Notes: generated by a model from the letters alone, not told the origin. Counted from the first letter of the stretch, positions 45,801-54,525 are shown. The stretch is 64,000 bases of DNA from Salvator merianae (GCA_003586115.2 QVOM02000057.1:6525689-6589688); one strand, 5' to 3'. Program-made: numbers and translations.

Positions 45801-48800
45801 AGATGAAGGAAAAACTCTCACCTGCACTTGTCTCCTCACAAGTGGGCCTTCAGAGACATCCCACCTGTCTCTGCACCCTGGAGGCAGTACCTAGACATCC
45901 ATTCTAGTACCCACTGATACACCTGTCCTCTAGGAATTTATCTATTAGAACATAAGAGGAGCCCTGCTGGATCAGGCCATGACCCATCTAGTCCAGCATC
46001 CCATTTCACACAGTGGCCCACCAATTGCTTCTGGGCATCTCAAGCAGAAGAAGGAAGCAAAAGCTTCACCTGCTTTTAACATGCTGCAAATGGCCTTGAG
46101 AGGCCTCCTGCCTGTCTCTCCATCCTGGAGGCAGTATCCAGTGATCCACTGTAGTAGTCATTAATACACCTGACCACCTTGAGTTTGTCCAACCCTTTCT
46201 TAAAGCCATCCAGGCTGGTTGCTGCCACCACCTCCTCTGGTAGTAAATTCCATATTCTGTTGTTTTTATGTTTTTCCAGTCACTGTAGCATCTACATAGG
46301 ATGCTTATTTATAATTATACATTATATGGATTCTTTTGTTTTGGGAGATTCTTTTTCTGTAACCCTTCACTTCTGAATTGCTATAGTGGGAGTTTTTGTT
46401 TGCTTGGTTACACAGAAGCAGTACGCTATTTAACAATGGCTTTTTGAAGTACTCTTCCAGAAATGCCGCCTTGATTCTTTTTCCCAAGGAAAGTGCCTGA
46501 ACAGGTTGTCTTTCAGCAACACACTGCAACCCCTGATTGAGAAAGGCAATTGCCTAATGCTTTTCCACATGCCAGTTTCTCCTAAGAAACTGTCCTCCCA
46601 CTGGTGCTATTAGGGCTGAAGGTAGAAGTAGAAAACATCTGCACAGATATTTGTACCGCCTCGACTAAATGTCCCTTATGATGTGGACCCTTTGGAGCAA
46701 CGTGGGTGGGTGTGGAGAGGGTTGAATAGGGATGGAATTAAAAATATATCCCTCCAGCGCGACTTCTCAAGTCAGAACCTGGAGAAATTCCACTGGCTTT
46801 ATTTCAAAGGGGGGAAACAGCCAGAAAAGGAGAACATGGACCTTCACCCTATCTGCTTTGGCCACTTCGATGAGCTAAGACACCGTGATCGCTAAAAAGC
46901 TTTCTGACCATCAGAGTCAAAGCAGTCCATGGCTTGAATCTGAGCTGGAGATCTGAGCAGAGAACGGCCTGCTATGATGGCTGATGCGGATGTCTGCTGC
47001 AGAAACAAAGCTGGAAGGATGCCTAGAGTTGCTTTTGTGCAAAAGCACAGTGCATTCCCAACGAGAGGGGGGGGGGAATACACGTTAGGAAAAGCGGGTT
47101 GTCAACTTTGCCTCTGTTTTGCGGAAACATAATTAGGCTGCCTTGCATAAGAGAAAATAAATCCAAACAACGGATCTTTCCTAATGGCCTGAAAAGCAAC
47201 AGGGCTCGACAGCCCAGGGGGTCCAATGCTTTCCAGCCCAGGAGGCATTAGGCATTTGGAGAGCACGCTGTGGGCATGTTCCCTACAGTTGCCTCTTTGC
47301 CCGGGCCAGGGACAAAAAGACTCTGAATCTTTGTGGAGGCCAGGGAAGGCCCTGAGGACACTATTGCCAGGACAGCAATTCCTGTTCTAGCGAGTCCTGA
47401 TTTATTTTCAAAACACATCGGAGCTGCTTGCCCCAACAAAGACAGAAGGTGTTTCAAGCAAGCCTTATGTAGATGGGGAGCGGGCGGGACATACTGGCTT
47501 TCATTTTCCAGCAGGTTCATAAGAATGTAAGAGGATCCCTGCTGGATCAGGCCACGGCCCATCTAGTCTAGCATCCTGTCTCATACAGTGGCCCACCAGT
47601 TGCTCCTGGGCATCTCAAGCAGAAGATGAAGGCAAAACCTTCACCTCCTCTGGACTCCCTGCAAATGGCCTTTAGAGACATCCTGCCTGTCTTTCCAACC
47701 TGGAGGCCATACCTAGGCATCAATTCTAATTGTTATTGATACACCTGCCCTCTATGAATTTGCCTATAAGAACATAGAGGAGCCCTAGATCAACCCATCT
47801 AGTCCAGCATTCTGTCTCACACAGCGGCCCATCAATTGCTTCTGGGCATTCTCAAGCAGAAGATGAAGGCAAAACCTTCACCTGCTCTCGACTCCCTGCA
47901 AATGGCCTTGAGAGGCCTCCTGCCACACTCTCCAACCTGGAGGCAGCACCTGGGCATCCATTCTAGCGTCCATTGATGCAGCGGTCTTCCATGAATTTGT
48001 GTAACCCTATAAGAACATAAGAGGAGTCCCACTAGATCAGGCCACGGCCCATCTAAGCATTGTACTTGACCAACATTCACCTAAGTCTACCTGTGTTATT
48101 TTGTATGATGTCATAGGCTGCCCACAAGCTACCAGGTCTGTGATCACCAAGCAGCCAACTCGAAGCCTGGGTTATCAGGTGACACATATATTCCATTTTG
48201 GCAGCACATTCAAACCAAAACCAGTTCAGTTCACCCTCTAAGTTCAATTACGGCTTATGCCAGCACCTGGTGTTTACTGAGGTACTTTCCCACAAAATGA
48301 CCTTTTCTCAATCTGGAATCCGTCATGAGCAGTGACGTGGACTTTTTGCCACATCTGAAAGCTTTCAGAATGGACATGAAAAGCTGAAAAAGCTACAGGA
48401 TCTTGTCTTGTTTTGAAACCGTCCTTCAAATCCCCTGCAGAAGAAACTCCTAGTCATCCCTCTTTATTCACAAGGCTTTAATTCAGCAAAAAAGCCATAG
48501 ATATCAAACTTGTCACCAGGTAAAAGAGCTGGTTTATGTAAAAACTGTAGAGTTTTCCCCATGAGTAATGAGGGAGTCAAAGCTTGTTGTTTTCCAAGCA
48601 GTGAGTAATAAGGGATGCCAGTAATTTAAAAGGACTTCACAAAATTTGGATCTACAGAATGAGGTGGGCCTCATCATCGATTTTTTTTGTTTACAATTTT
48701 TACATTTGTATACATTCTCGCTTTTCACTCGCAATAAAACCATACTTCTTCCTGACTTGAGGAAACTAAATTACTGAGATGACTAATCAGTCTGTCTACA

Positions 48801-51800
48801 GCCCATGACAAACCACAGTCTGCCTCTAAGCCCATCTCCGAAACTAATTTCAAAACATGGTTTCTATTTCTAAGTGTGGAGGTAAACAATGGTTTGCTCA
48901 AAGCAAGCCATGGAAGAAGGGGACTCAAACATGGAAACGGAAAAGATGTTAACATGAGTTCAAAGCTCATGCTGGTAACTGCAAACCCATACACAGGAAG
49001 TGTTCCATAGAGGAGAAGAAGAAGAACTTGGTTTTTATACCCCGCTTTCCTTGGCCGAAGCTGACTCAAAGCGGCTTACAAGGTTATTTTTCACCCAAAG
49101 GCTTACATCTGTCTATCTTCCGCATCACACAATGTGATGCTCCCTATTTATCTACTTGCAATTACTTGCTTTCGAACAGCTAGGTTGGCTGGAGCTAGAG
49201 GCCAGTAGAGGGCGCTCATCCCCTCTACACGGCAGACAGGGGCCTTGAACTCCAATCCTCCTATTGAAAGATCAGTGCCTTAGCCACCTGCGCCACCGTG
49301 CCTCCCCCGGCAAGCAATTCTGGGAATTATAGTTTAGGAACACCCAGAGGGCTGCAAATTAGCAGCCGTGATATAAGGAGATAAACTCCCACACACATTT
49401 TGCTCCCTTTTCATTTTTAATCTGTAAAATCCCTGAAGAGTGGGGTGTCACAAAACAGGGCCCATACCTAGGTGTGTATTAAGTGACCTTGAAGCTCAAC
49501 CTGCACCCTGGATATTGAAACTCAAGATTTAGGTTTCGATGGTTGGAACCCTGTGCAAAAGGGATCCAGGCACCTGGGACAGTTGGCTTGAACTTGCAAA
49601 AGAAAGGGTCAACCCTATGTGGGGTCAGACGGACTGTTTTACTAGAGAGGGCAGAAGGATTTGGTTGGAGACAAGGCACCAGTTTCTTGGTTGGGGAACA
49701 AAAATGAGGCCCTAAACGGCTCGGGACCCAACTACCTAGAGGAACATTTTCTCCCATATGAACCTGCCCATGACTTAAGCTCTGCAGATGAGGTCCTCCT
49801 GGTTGTACCACCACCTTCAGTAGCTAGAGGGGTGGGCACCCGGGACAAGGCCTTTTCAGTGGTGGCCTCTAGACTGTGCAACACTCTCCCCACAGAGGTA
49901 CGTCAGGCGCCTTCATTTTACATCTTTAGGAGAGCAGTGAGGACACACCTATTTACCCTTGCCTTTGGCTAAGAAAACAGCTTCCCCTCTTTCAGTGTGT
50001 GTGTTTTACATTCTGTTTTTTATTGTTTTAACCCACCCTGAGACCTTCAGGTATAGGATGGGATAAAAATGCAAATAAATAAATAAAATCTTTCTCCATC
50101 TGCAATTAAGCCATAACATCGTTTGTGTGTGCCCACTGGTCAGCTACGGGACAATTGAAGATTGCACACCCCTTTAAAGGCTGCTTGACTTTGCGCCTGC
50201 AGACCCCAGGAAGACGGTATGCGAAAAGCCGGCAAGAAACCACGTCTTGGAATCTCAAGAGCGGCCTGACAGGTGGGAAGTACAAAAATACACCAGAGGC
50301 TTCTAAGTTTCCAGCATGCAGAAGAGGAGGACAGCATCTGGGCTGAAACGCTGGCACAAGAATTGCCGCATACCAGAGGTTATTAATATGCCCATGGAAG
50401 GGAAAAAAATGGGATCAGGAATTTAAAGACAAAACCAAAATGGTTTTCAGAAGCCAGCGACTCCCCGGCCACGAGGCTTGAGGCAACAATGGGTGAACGG
50501 GGCAAGCTGCCGCCCTGTATAACGCCACTGCCGGGCCCACGTTTTTTGTCTCCGAGAGGATACATCTGCAGTGCAGCTTTTTGTACACCTCTCAAGGCAG
50601 GCTCAAAAACAAGGCTCGTTCTAGCTTATCCTGGCTGCCAGAAGGGAATAGGAAAGGGGGAACATTTTAAATTCATCCCTGCCCCCTTCCCCAGAAGCCA
50701 AAATACATCATGAAAGGGACTGTCGGCCATAGATGTTGCCTTTGCAAAGACGACATCAATAAATGTCACCCTGGCCCGTATCTGGCATCAGGCTGCAAGG
50801 AACATTTTTCAGCGAGGCTTTTTTAAAAAAAAACACATAAATAACTGATAAGGCCTTTCTCCTGCTTCACACAGGAGCTTGCTATACAGGATAAGGCCAT
50901 CACGGAGAGAATGTTGGTGGGCCGTCTGGCTTGGGTGAAAAAAAAAAAACTACCCCAGACACCCGGCGGCTGGGTCACCTGCTTAGAAAATCCAAGTTGG
51001 GGAGGAGGGAGTTAAGCATAAAAGCTGGGGGACTCTTCGAAGCAAAGGAAAAGGCTTCTTCAGTGTCTGGATCTGAGGCAGCCTCTTAGGAATGCGACTG
51101 TTCAAAAACGGAGCAAGCTGTTTCCCACTTTCTTGTCAAGAGACCCCCGTCTCCAAGCTCCAGCCCATCTGGTGTTTTTCAAGAATTCCCTGGGAAGCCA
51201 TTCAGAAGCCCTGCAAGCACGCTGCATTGTTCTTGGGCCCTGGACCTTAGTGCAAAGGCTGGGAGCGTGTGAACAAACCACTCCTCTCCCCCTGCACTAA
51301 GAAGCCCCCCCCGGCCCCCGGGCGTACCAAGGGACAGGCTTCTCCAGTCCTCTACATACAAGCCTCCCTGTGGCATCATGCCTGGTTGGGAAATGATGGG
51401 AGAAAGACCACCCCCTCTGGCACAAAGCCGACTCAATTCAGTGGTGTTTTGGGCTGCTGCAGCCAGCAAGGGCACAGGCCTCAGTCGGCCTGCAATCTTT
51501 CCCCCCTCCCTCTCCCCCAAAGCAGGCCTGACACAAAACGCCGCCGTCAGATGACTTCAGCCTCCAGATCCTCAAGTCAGATTTCCCACAGCATCAAAGC
51601 CACACCCAAGGTGCCCTTATCTGCTACACCCTTCGCCTCCATCCTGTCCTGGGGTTGGGCAATCGCTGGCCACCGCCTCCGTTACCTGGGCACCGTTCAA
51701 AGCCCTGCCGATACTGAGGTACCGCGTGCTCCAAACACCCTCCCCTCCGTTCCAGGTGCATTTGGGCCGCACCCCTTGGTACACTGTGCATTGCAAGCGA

Positions 51801-53551
51801 GCACCAAGCCAGACGCCACTGACATAACATCACGTTTTTGGCTTGGAATAACCCGAAACGTGTCTGCCGCACCTGCCTTTTCCTTGACCAGGGCCTACCC
51901 TAGGTGGTGCTTCCTCCTAATTCCAAGACCCCCTCCCCTTTTTCATCCCCTCCTTCCGCGCTGCCTGCTCCTTTCAGACAGGCAGGCATCTGCCCTGGGA
52001 TCACCAACTCTTCATGACGCAGCCTCTGAGATACACAGAATTCTCCTTATTGAAAAGCTGAAGGGAGCAAAATTTAAGAGGGAATGATATTCTCCCTCTT
52101 CAAATGCTGTTTTTCGATAGGCAGGTCTCCAGAAGGCTTCTGTGTAATTAACCCGTATTGCCACAAATATACCATTTGGTTCCAATGATAGATGCAGGTT
52201 TAACCTATTCTCTTAGCTCTATTGCCACTGCGACATTGTCTCAGATATTCTGCTTCCCTTGGTTGCTTCTGCTTCCCTAGTCATATTGACTGCCCCTCTT
52301 TAACCCTCGCTTCTTCTTTTTTTTAAAAAGACAGTCTTGGGAAGGATTCTATAAACCACAAAACCCAAATTACCATGGGGAACTCCGCTGGCTGTGGGAG
52401 TCACAAGCAAAAACATTTGCAAAAATAAAATTTAAAAAACCCTCCACAAATTGCATTATTCAATTTCAAAGGTAGCCCTTTGAGCTCCAGTATGATATGG
52501 GGGCTGGATTTGGGAAAGTAGAGCTCAAACGCCCCCTCAGCGATGGAAACTCCCAGGGGGTGAAACCCTTACACCCAGATTAAGCCCCCCTCACAGGGGT
52601 GTTGTAAGAATAACAGAGGTGAGGAGAATTCCTTTTGCAATCTCAAGGTCTTCAGGAGAAAGGAGGGGACAGGGATATAAAGGTCATAAAAATCTAACAG
52701 TAAAAAAAGAAAAGGATTGCAAAAGTAAAAGCTCTAATAATAATAACAATGAAAGAAAAGGAACACAAATATAAGCAAAATCTCTAATAGTAATAATAGA
52801 AAAGGAAAAGGTAGGTAAAATCCCCAATAATAATAAGAATAAGAACGCAAAGGTAAGCGAAATCTCTAATACTAATAATAGAAAGGGAATGCAAAGGCAA
52901 GTAAAAATCTCCAATAATAGCAATAATAATAGAAAAGGAATGCAAAGTAAAAATCTCCAATAATAATAATATTAATAATAATAACAACAACAATACAAAG
53001 GACTGCCAAGGAAAGCCCGGTGAGGACAATTTAAGGCCGCCTATTAATGCTATCTCATCATCATCATCATCGCGGGTTTTTCCGCTTATCCTTTCTGTTT
53101 ACAGCCCCCCCCTCGCTCGCTGTGCAGTTTCCCCCTCCCCGCCTCCCTCCCTGCCCAGCTTGCCATCCATGCCTACTGCAGAAGGCGGCACCTCCACCCC
53201 ACCCCCCCGTCGTGGCTTTTAGAGAGAAGCGCGCTCGCCTCTTACCAATCTGCACCCTTTCAGCCCCCTGTTTTCCCCACCTTTTTTGCAAGCTCTCTGA
53301 ACAAGGAAAAAGGGGAAGCCGAAGGGGCGCGTATGGGGGGGGCAGAAGAGAAGCCCTGATCACAGGGTCTCAGGAAGGCTCCCTCCCGCCCGCCCGTCCT
53401 CGTGCTCCCCGGGGCGGCCCCTCCCCTCCCCACCCTTACCAGCGCTAGACTGGGGGGAACCGGCCCCCTTGAGCTCTCGTCCTGCCGGCTCCAGGGAGCC
53501 CCCGCCAGCAGAGGAAGAGATGTACGGGGACTGGGTGGCGGGCTCGGCCAT
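21802..53551 (-). CDS. RTN3: RTN3 (reticulon 3), whole coding model, nine exons
   Basis: Membrane-curving protein of tubular ER. Its long form is a known mammalian ER-phagy receptor, and the family binds BACE1. Coding exons on the - strand: 53551-53440, 42116-42066, 34448-32571, 26406-26199, 25197-25059, 23923-23854, 23313-23267, 22585-22527, 21847-21802. All phases agree. The long form has 869 residues; skipping exon 3 gives 243, and skipping exons 2 and 3 gives 226. The reticulon domain is residues 681-869 ([14 protein letters not shown] start, specific to RTN3 among reticulons). Two long hydrophobic hairpins lie at about 695-730 and 797-830. QID, reported to matter for BACE1 binding, is at 837-839, and the C-terminus KKKAE fits a KKxx ER-retrieval signal. 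Exon sizes 208, 139, 70, 47 and 59 equal those I recall for the family. Confidence 0.95.
22118..22415 (+). repeat. LINE 3' terminus plus L2-like tail, in RTN3 intron 8
   Basis: A copy of the CTAGAATGGATGCCCAGG...GATCCAGCAGG repeat lies at 22118-22370 and is followed directly by a different tail, GACCTTTGGGTATAGGGCG then AAATAAAATAAATA. Two retroelement ends are joined. Confidence 0.85.
22527..22585 (-). CDS. RTN3: RTN3 exon 8
   Basis: 59 bases, residues 836-854 and part of 855: [19 protein letters not shown]. The acceptor is TTTTACTTCCAG and the donor TTCAA|GTGAGT. It contains the QID triplet. Confidence 0.95.
22845..22935. repeat. Inverted-repeat element with ACTATAACTCCCAG boxes, RTN3 intron 7
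   Basis: TTCTGAACTATAACTCCCAG is followed about 45 bases on by GGAAGCTGTAGTTCAGGAAC, giving a hairpin-like element of the family also seen at 16.5, 34.7, 38.35 and 40.75 kb. Confidence 0.75.
23267..23313 (-). CDS. RTN3: RTN3 exon 7
   Basis: 47 bases, residues 820-835: (A)[15 protein letters not shown], the end of the second hydrophobic hairpin. The acceptor is CTCATTTCAG and the donor CAAG|GTGAGT. Confidence 0.95.
23782..23842 (-). repeat. CR1-like fragment next to RTN3 exon 6
   Basis: GTGGAGCTGGAAGAGACCCC followed by CATCTAGCTCAACC resembles the conserved CR1 3' end in the reverse complement form. It ends only about 10 bases from the exon 6 donor. Confidence 0.55.
23854..23923 (-). CDS. 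RTN3: RTN3 exon 6
   Basis: 70 bases, residues 797-819 and part of 820: [20 protein letters not shown] and LIL, the core of the second hydrophobic hairpin. The acceptor is TCGCTTGCAG and the donor CCTTG|GTAAGC. Confidence 0.95.
24104..24399 (-). mobile_element. tRNA-headed SINE, copy 1 (RTN3 intron 5)
   Basis: Read on the - strand it begins GGAGGCACGGTGGCGCAGAA, with A-box- and B-box-like blocks (GGATCGGAGTTCAAGGCCCC), and ends AAAGCGGGATATAAAAACC followed by TTCTTC repeats. A copy over 90 percent similar by eye lies at 49014-49305 in the same orientation. Confidence 0.85.
24400..25058 (-). other. RTN3: RTN3 intron 5 remainder
   Basis: No exon or named repeat could be supported between the SINE and exon 5. 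Confidence 0.5.
25059..25197 (-). CDS. RTN3: RTN3 exon 5
   Basis: 139 bases, residues 750-796: [20 protein letters not shown] through [12 protein letters not shown], the hydrophilic loop between the two hairpins, close to human. The acceptor is CATTCCTTAG and the donor CTGAAA|GTGAGT. Confidence 0.95.
25555..25900. repeat. Element rich in TTCG/AAACA words, RTN3 intron 4
   Basis: The ends are near inverted (GACATGCAAAGATCG on the left, and TTTGTGCACATTCC on the right). The interior is full of TTTTCGCA and GCGAAAAC words that pair with one another. Likely a non-autonomous DNA transposon distantly like the one at 19.6 kb. Confidence 0.4.
26199..26406 (-). CDS. RTN3: RTN3 exon 4, start of reticulon domain
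   Basis: 208 bases, residues 681-750: [20 protein letters not shown], first hydrophobic hairpin, then [20 protein letters not shown]. The acceptor is CTCTGCCAG|TG and the donor TTCAA|GTGAGT. Very few changes from human, as expected for the most conserved part of the protein. Confidence 0.97.
26407..28280 (-). other. RTN3: RTN3 intron 3, 5'-distal part
   Basis: 1.9 kb with short open frames only. No exon or nameable repeat could be supported. Confidence 0.45.
28285..28380 (+). repeat. L2-like LINE tail
   Basis: CTGAGACCTTTGGGTATAAG, then GCGGGATGAAAATAC and (AAATAC)n and (AAAT)n, the same 3' tail as at 22.37, 50.04 and 54.45 kb. Confidence 0.75.
28384..28764. mobile_element. Tc1/mariner (Tigger-like) non-autonomous element
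   Basis: 377 bp (28386-28762) has inverted ends: CAGTGGAACCTCAATTCGCG at the left, and CGGTGGAACCACGGTTCATG when the right end is read in reverse complement. TA stands on each side (28384-28385 and 28763-28764), as expected for a mariner-type target duplication. The interior repeats TTCGCGAAC/GTTCGC-type words. No transposase remains. Confidence 0.82.
28765..30145 (-). other. RTN3: RTN3 intron 3, middle part
   Basis: No exon, RNA gene or named repeat supported. Confidence 0.45.
30149..30745 (-). repeat. Three head-to-tail LINE 3' termini
   Basis: Copies lie at about 30149-30245 (partial), 30251-30485 and 30486-30745, all on the - strand. Each begins at its low-coordinate end with AAGAGAAGCCCTGCTGGATC-type sequence, and the last includes the protein end (TTTGTCCAACCTTCCCTTAA in reverse complement). 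Confidence 0.85.
30746..32570 (-). other. RTN3: RTN3 intron 3, part next to exon 3
   Basis: No further exon found. It includes (ATG/ATC)n at 31129-31146, a reversed LINE remnant at 31.58-31.80 kb, and a G run of about 13 at 32125. Confidence 0.5.
31575..31800 (-). repeat. LINE 3' remnant, reverse orientation
   Basis: GGCCCATCTAGACTAGCTTT, then CTGCCATCACGGATAACAGC and GCCTTGACTTCCCTGAATT resemble the end of the LINE family seen in full at 37.17-37.7 kb. Confidence 0.55.
32571..34448 (-). CDS. RTN3: RTN3 exon 3, long-isoform cassette
   Basis: 1878 bases (626 codons), phase 1 in and out, so it can be skipped without a frame change. Residues 55-680. The acceptor is AATGCACTCAG|GA and the donor TTTTCAG|GTAAAC. 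Poorly conserved overall, but with islands recognisable from human RTN3: [15 protein letters not shown] (183-197), [17 protein letters not shown] (264-280), WDLI (287-290), [18 protein letters not shown] (392-409), and [12 protein letters not shown] (586-597). Candidate LC3-interacting motifs of the W/F-x-x-L/I/V type are FEVI (191), WDLI (287) and FEAI (472, after DD). In mammals this region makes long RTN3 an ER-phagy receptor. Predicted disordered and cytosolic. Confidence 0.95.
34720..35010. repeat. Cluster of ACTACAACTCCCAG-type boxes
   Basis: At least four direct copies of 'GAACTACAACTCCCAGCATT'-like sequence (34725, 34758, 34812, 34871), spaced irregularly, with CAGCATTCTGTGCCAGCCCC between. 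They end in an inverted copy, AGTTGTAGTCCAGGGACATT. It looks like a small tandem expansion of the dispersed inverted-repeat family. Confidence 0.8.
37165..37705 (-). repeat. CR1/L2-type LINE fragment, reverse orientation
   Basis: GGCCCATCTAGTTCAGCAGC at the low end; then AACTATTCCAGTCAGCATGG; then ATAATTTTATATACCTCCACCATGTC; then CTAGACTAAAAAATCCCAGG and CTTTCCTCGTAGGAAAG. This is the order found in reversed CR1-type reptile LINEs, about 540 bp, with frame breaks throughout. Confidence 0.7.
38335..38465. repeat. Inverted-repeat element with ACTATAACTCCCAG boxes
   Basis: TTTCTGAACTATAACTCCCAG on the left and GGGAGCTGTAGTTCAGAAAC on the right, with an extra GCTGGGAGTTGAAGTCC box between. It lies just after a G run at 38285-38302. 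Confidence 0.8.
38877..39165 (-). repeat. CR1-like LINE 3' end
   Basis: TTCATAGAACCATAGGGTTGG, then GGGACCTCCAGGGTCATC, TAGTCCAACCCCCTGC and TCCAATATCTAGTCTGTATC: reverse complement of the CR1 3' region. Confidence 0.9.
40355..40652 (+). repeat. L2-like LINE 3' end
   Basis: Encodes [20 protein letters not shown] then [15 protein letters not shown], the worn C-terminus of an L2-like protein, and ends with AATAAATAAATAAA. Confidence 0.75.
40670..40800. repeat. Inverted-repeat family fragment
   Basis: CTCATGGGAGTTGTAGTCCA, then AAAACACCTGCAGGGC, preceded by GGCTGCTGGCCGTACTGGC. One arm of the ACTACAACTCCCAG family. Confidence 0.6.
41135..41480 (+). repeat. L2-like LINE 3' end
   Basis: Encodes [20 protein letters not shown] and, after a break, [20 protein letters not shown] then [14 protein letters not shown]. 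This is the ordered C-terminal part of an L2-like reverse-transcriptase protein, with frame breaks. Confidence 0.82.
42066..42116 (-). CDS. RTN3: RTN3 exon 2, small cassette with GC donor
   Basis: 51 bases, phase 1 in and out, residues 38-55: (D)[16 protein letters not shown], nearly the human exon 2 (human has two more serines). The acceptor is TTTCCTTTCAG|AT. The donor is CACAAG|GCAAGT, a GC donor in its best consensus context. A GT four bases on (GCAA|GTCT) would break the frame. The reading continues V-H-D-L into exon 4 or G-N-L-K into exon 3. Confidence 0.9.
45515..46260 (-). repeat. Three head-to-tail LINE 3' termini
   Basis: Copies lie at about 45515-45705, 45706-45950 and 45951-46260, all on the - strand. 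The last extends into the coding end; its reverse complement reads [20 protein letters not shown], a LINE protein C-terminus. Confidence 0.87.
47518..48062 (-). repeat. Three head-to-tail LINE 3' termini (last partial)
   Basis: Copies lie at about 47518-47762, 47766-48000 and 48009-48062, same family and strand as at 45.5 kb. The junctions again join a TTCTTATAG end directly to an ACAAATTCATGGAAGA-type start. Confidence 0.85.
49014..49305 (-). mobile_element. tRNA-headed SINE, copy 2
   Basis: Near twin of the SINE at 24104-24399, same strand, differing at scattered bases only. - strand start GGAGGCACGGTGGCGCAGGT, end with TTCTTCTTC repeats. A 50-base inverted-repeat fragment (AATTATAGTTTAGGAACACC) follows at 49310-49365. 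Confidence 0.87.
49635..50125 (+). repeat. L2-like LINE 3' end inside a duplicated segment
   Basis: The LINE part (about 49690-50090) encodes [20 protein letters not shown], then [20 protein letters not shown] and [15 protein letters not shown] with stop, in a single open frame of about 100 codons, followed by GGGATAAAAATGCAAATAAA. Its flanks (GTTTTAC..AGAGAGGGC and CATCTGCAATTAAGCC..CATCGTTTG) recur at 54369-54525, where most of the LINE is missing. Confidence 0.85.
52730..53012. repeat. AAT-rich imperfect tandem repeat
   Basis: About six irregular units of 40-60 bp, each of the form TAAAATCTCTAATA-(ATA)n-GAAAAGGAATGCAAAGG. It lies in RTN3 intron 1, some 430 bp from exon 1. An (ATC)n run follows at 53055-53070. 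Confidence 0.85.
53440..53551 (-). CDS. RTN3: RTN3 exon 1
   Basis: Residues 1-37: [20 protein letters not shown], then [17 protein letters not shown], plus the first base of codon 38. The ATG context is GAAATGGC, with A at -3. The donor is AGCGCTG|GTAAGG. Human exon 1 also begins MAEPSAATQSHSISSSS and ends with a phase 1 split, so the start is well supported. It is shorter than in human. Confidence 0.92.
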
Positions 53552-54327
53552 TTCGTCGACGGCGGCGGCAAAGAGGCGACACGCACAGCAGCAACAGAAA
53601 GGCCCCCCCCGACAAGCGTCCGCCCCGCTCAACGGACAGGCGCTGACTGACTCTGGCTGACTGACTGACGGAAGACAATAGACTGCGCACGCGCAGACGG
53701 CGAGGCTGTGGGCGGCCTTGTCGCGCAGGCGTGGTCGATGCTGTGTCCCGCAGGGGTGGGGCTAGATGGGTGCGGCTGTCACTGCCGCGCAGGCGCACTG
53801 AGGAAACGGACTAGCGACACTTAGTTTGAGGGAAGCGGGGAGTTCGTAAGTAGTGCGCTTATTGCACCCGCCCGGGGAGAAACGCACGGAGGCGGGGTTT
53901 GCGCGGTTCCCCCCAGTGCGCACGCGCGCGTGTGTACCGAGCCGGTGCCGTGCGGTCTCTGTCGTCTTTCACTCTCTCCCCCCCCCGTCCGTTTATGATG
54001 TATTTGGCGGCGCGCGGGAAGAAAAAAAGCTTCCTTCCTTCGCAATGCGCTTGCGTGTGTAGCCATGAAGCTTAAGAAGTAGCACGCCCGGCGGCGGTTT
54101 GTTTTGAAATTGGCTGCCTGGGACACGTTGCTGGTGCTCTTGTCAGAGAAGCTCGGACGGGACAATTTCCCTTTGACAACCTGATTTGGGAATGATTATG
54201 AAGAATATTTGCAAATCCGTGATGGCACAGTGGCCAAACCGTGTTATTATTTCATTTTCCCAGGAGTGCATCAAGGGAGAGAAGTGGCATTTTTACCGAG
54301 GTGATTTTGCAGGAGAAGGAATTAAGC

Positions 54328-54525
54328 CTATTTATTTATTTGCATTTTTTTCCTGCCCTATACCCTATGTTTTACAAGAGAGGGCAAAAAGATTTGACTG
54401 GAGGAGGCAAGGCAGATGTTTCTTGGCTTGCAAACAAAAATTGGGCATAGGGCGGGATAAAAATGCAAATAAATAAATAAAATAACCATCCTTCCCCATC
54501 TGGCATCAAGCCACCACATCGTTTG
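54328..54525. repeat. Head-to-head LINE tails and truncated copy of the 49.6 kb segment
   Basis: TATTTATTTATTTGCATTTT and CCTGCCCTATA at 54331-54362 face GGGCATAGGGCGGGATAAAA then ATGCAAATAAATAAATA at 54442-54480, making inverted arms of about 35 bp with an 80-bp loop. The part 54369-54525 matches both flanks of the 49635-50125 segment but lacks some 340 bp of LINE body. Confidence 0.8.

Larger units (their letters stand above)
42117..53439 (-). other. RTN3: RTN3 intron 1
   Basis: 11.3 kb. It contains LINE 3' end clusters at 45.5 and 47.5 kb, a SINE at 49.0 kb, an L2-like LINE at 49.6 kb and an AAT-rich repeat at 52.7 kb. Stretches 42.1-45.5, 46.3-47.5, 48.1-49.0 and 50.1-52.7 kb show no exon or named repeat. 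A 272-codon + strand frame at 51269-52087 starts with GTG and matches nothing known. Confidence 0.7.

Noticed and set aside
49661..49972. 103-codon open frame as a host gene
   Set aside because: It matches the C-terminus of L2-like retrotransposon proteins and is followed by a LINE tail.
51269..52087. 272-codon open frame on the + strand in RTN3 intron 1
   Set aside because: It begins with GTG; the first ATG is about 95 codons in. There is no family resemblance, no splice or promoter context, and the amino-acid content is that of random GC-rich DNA.
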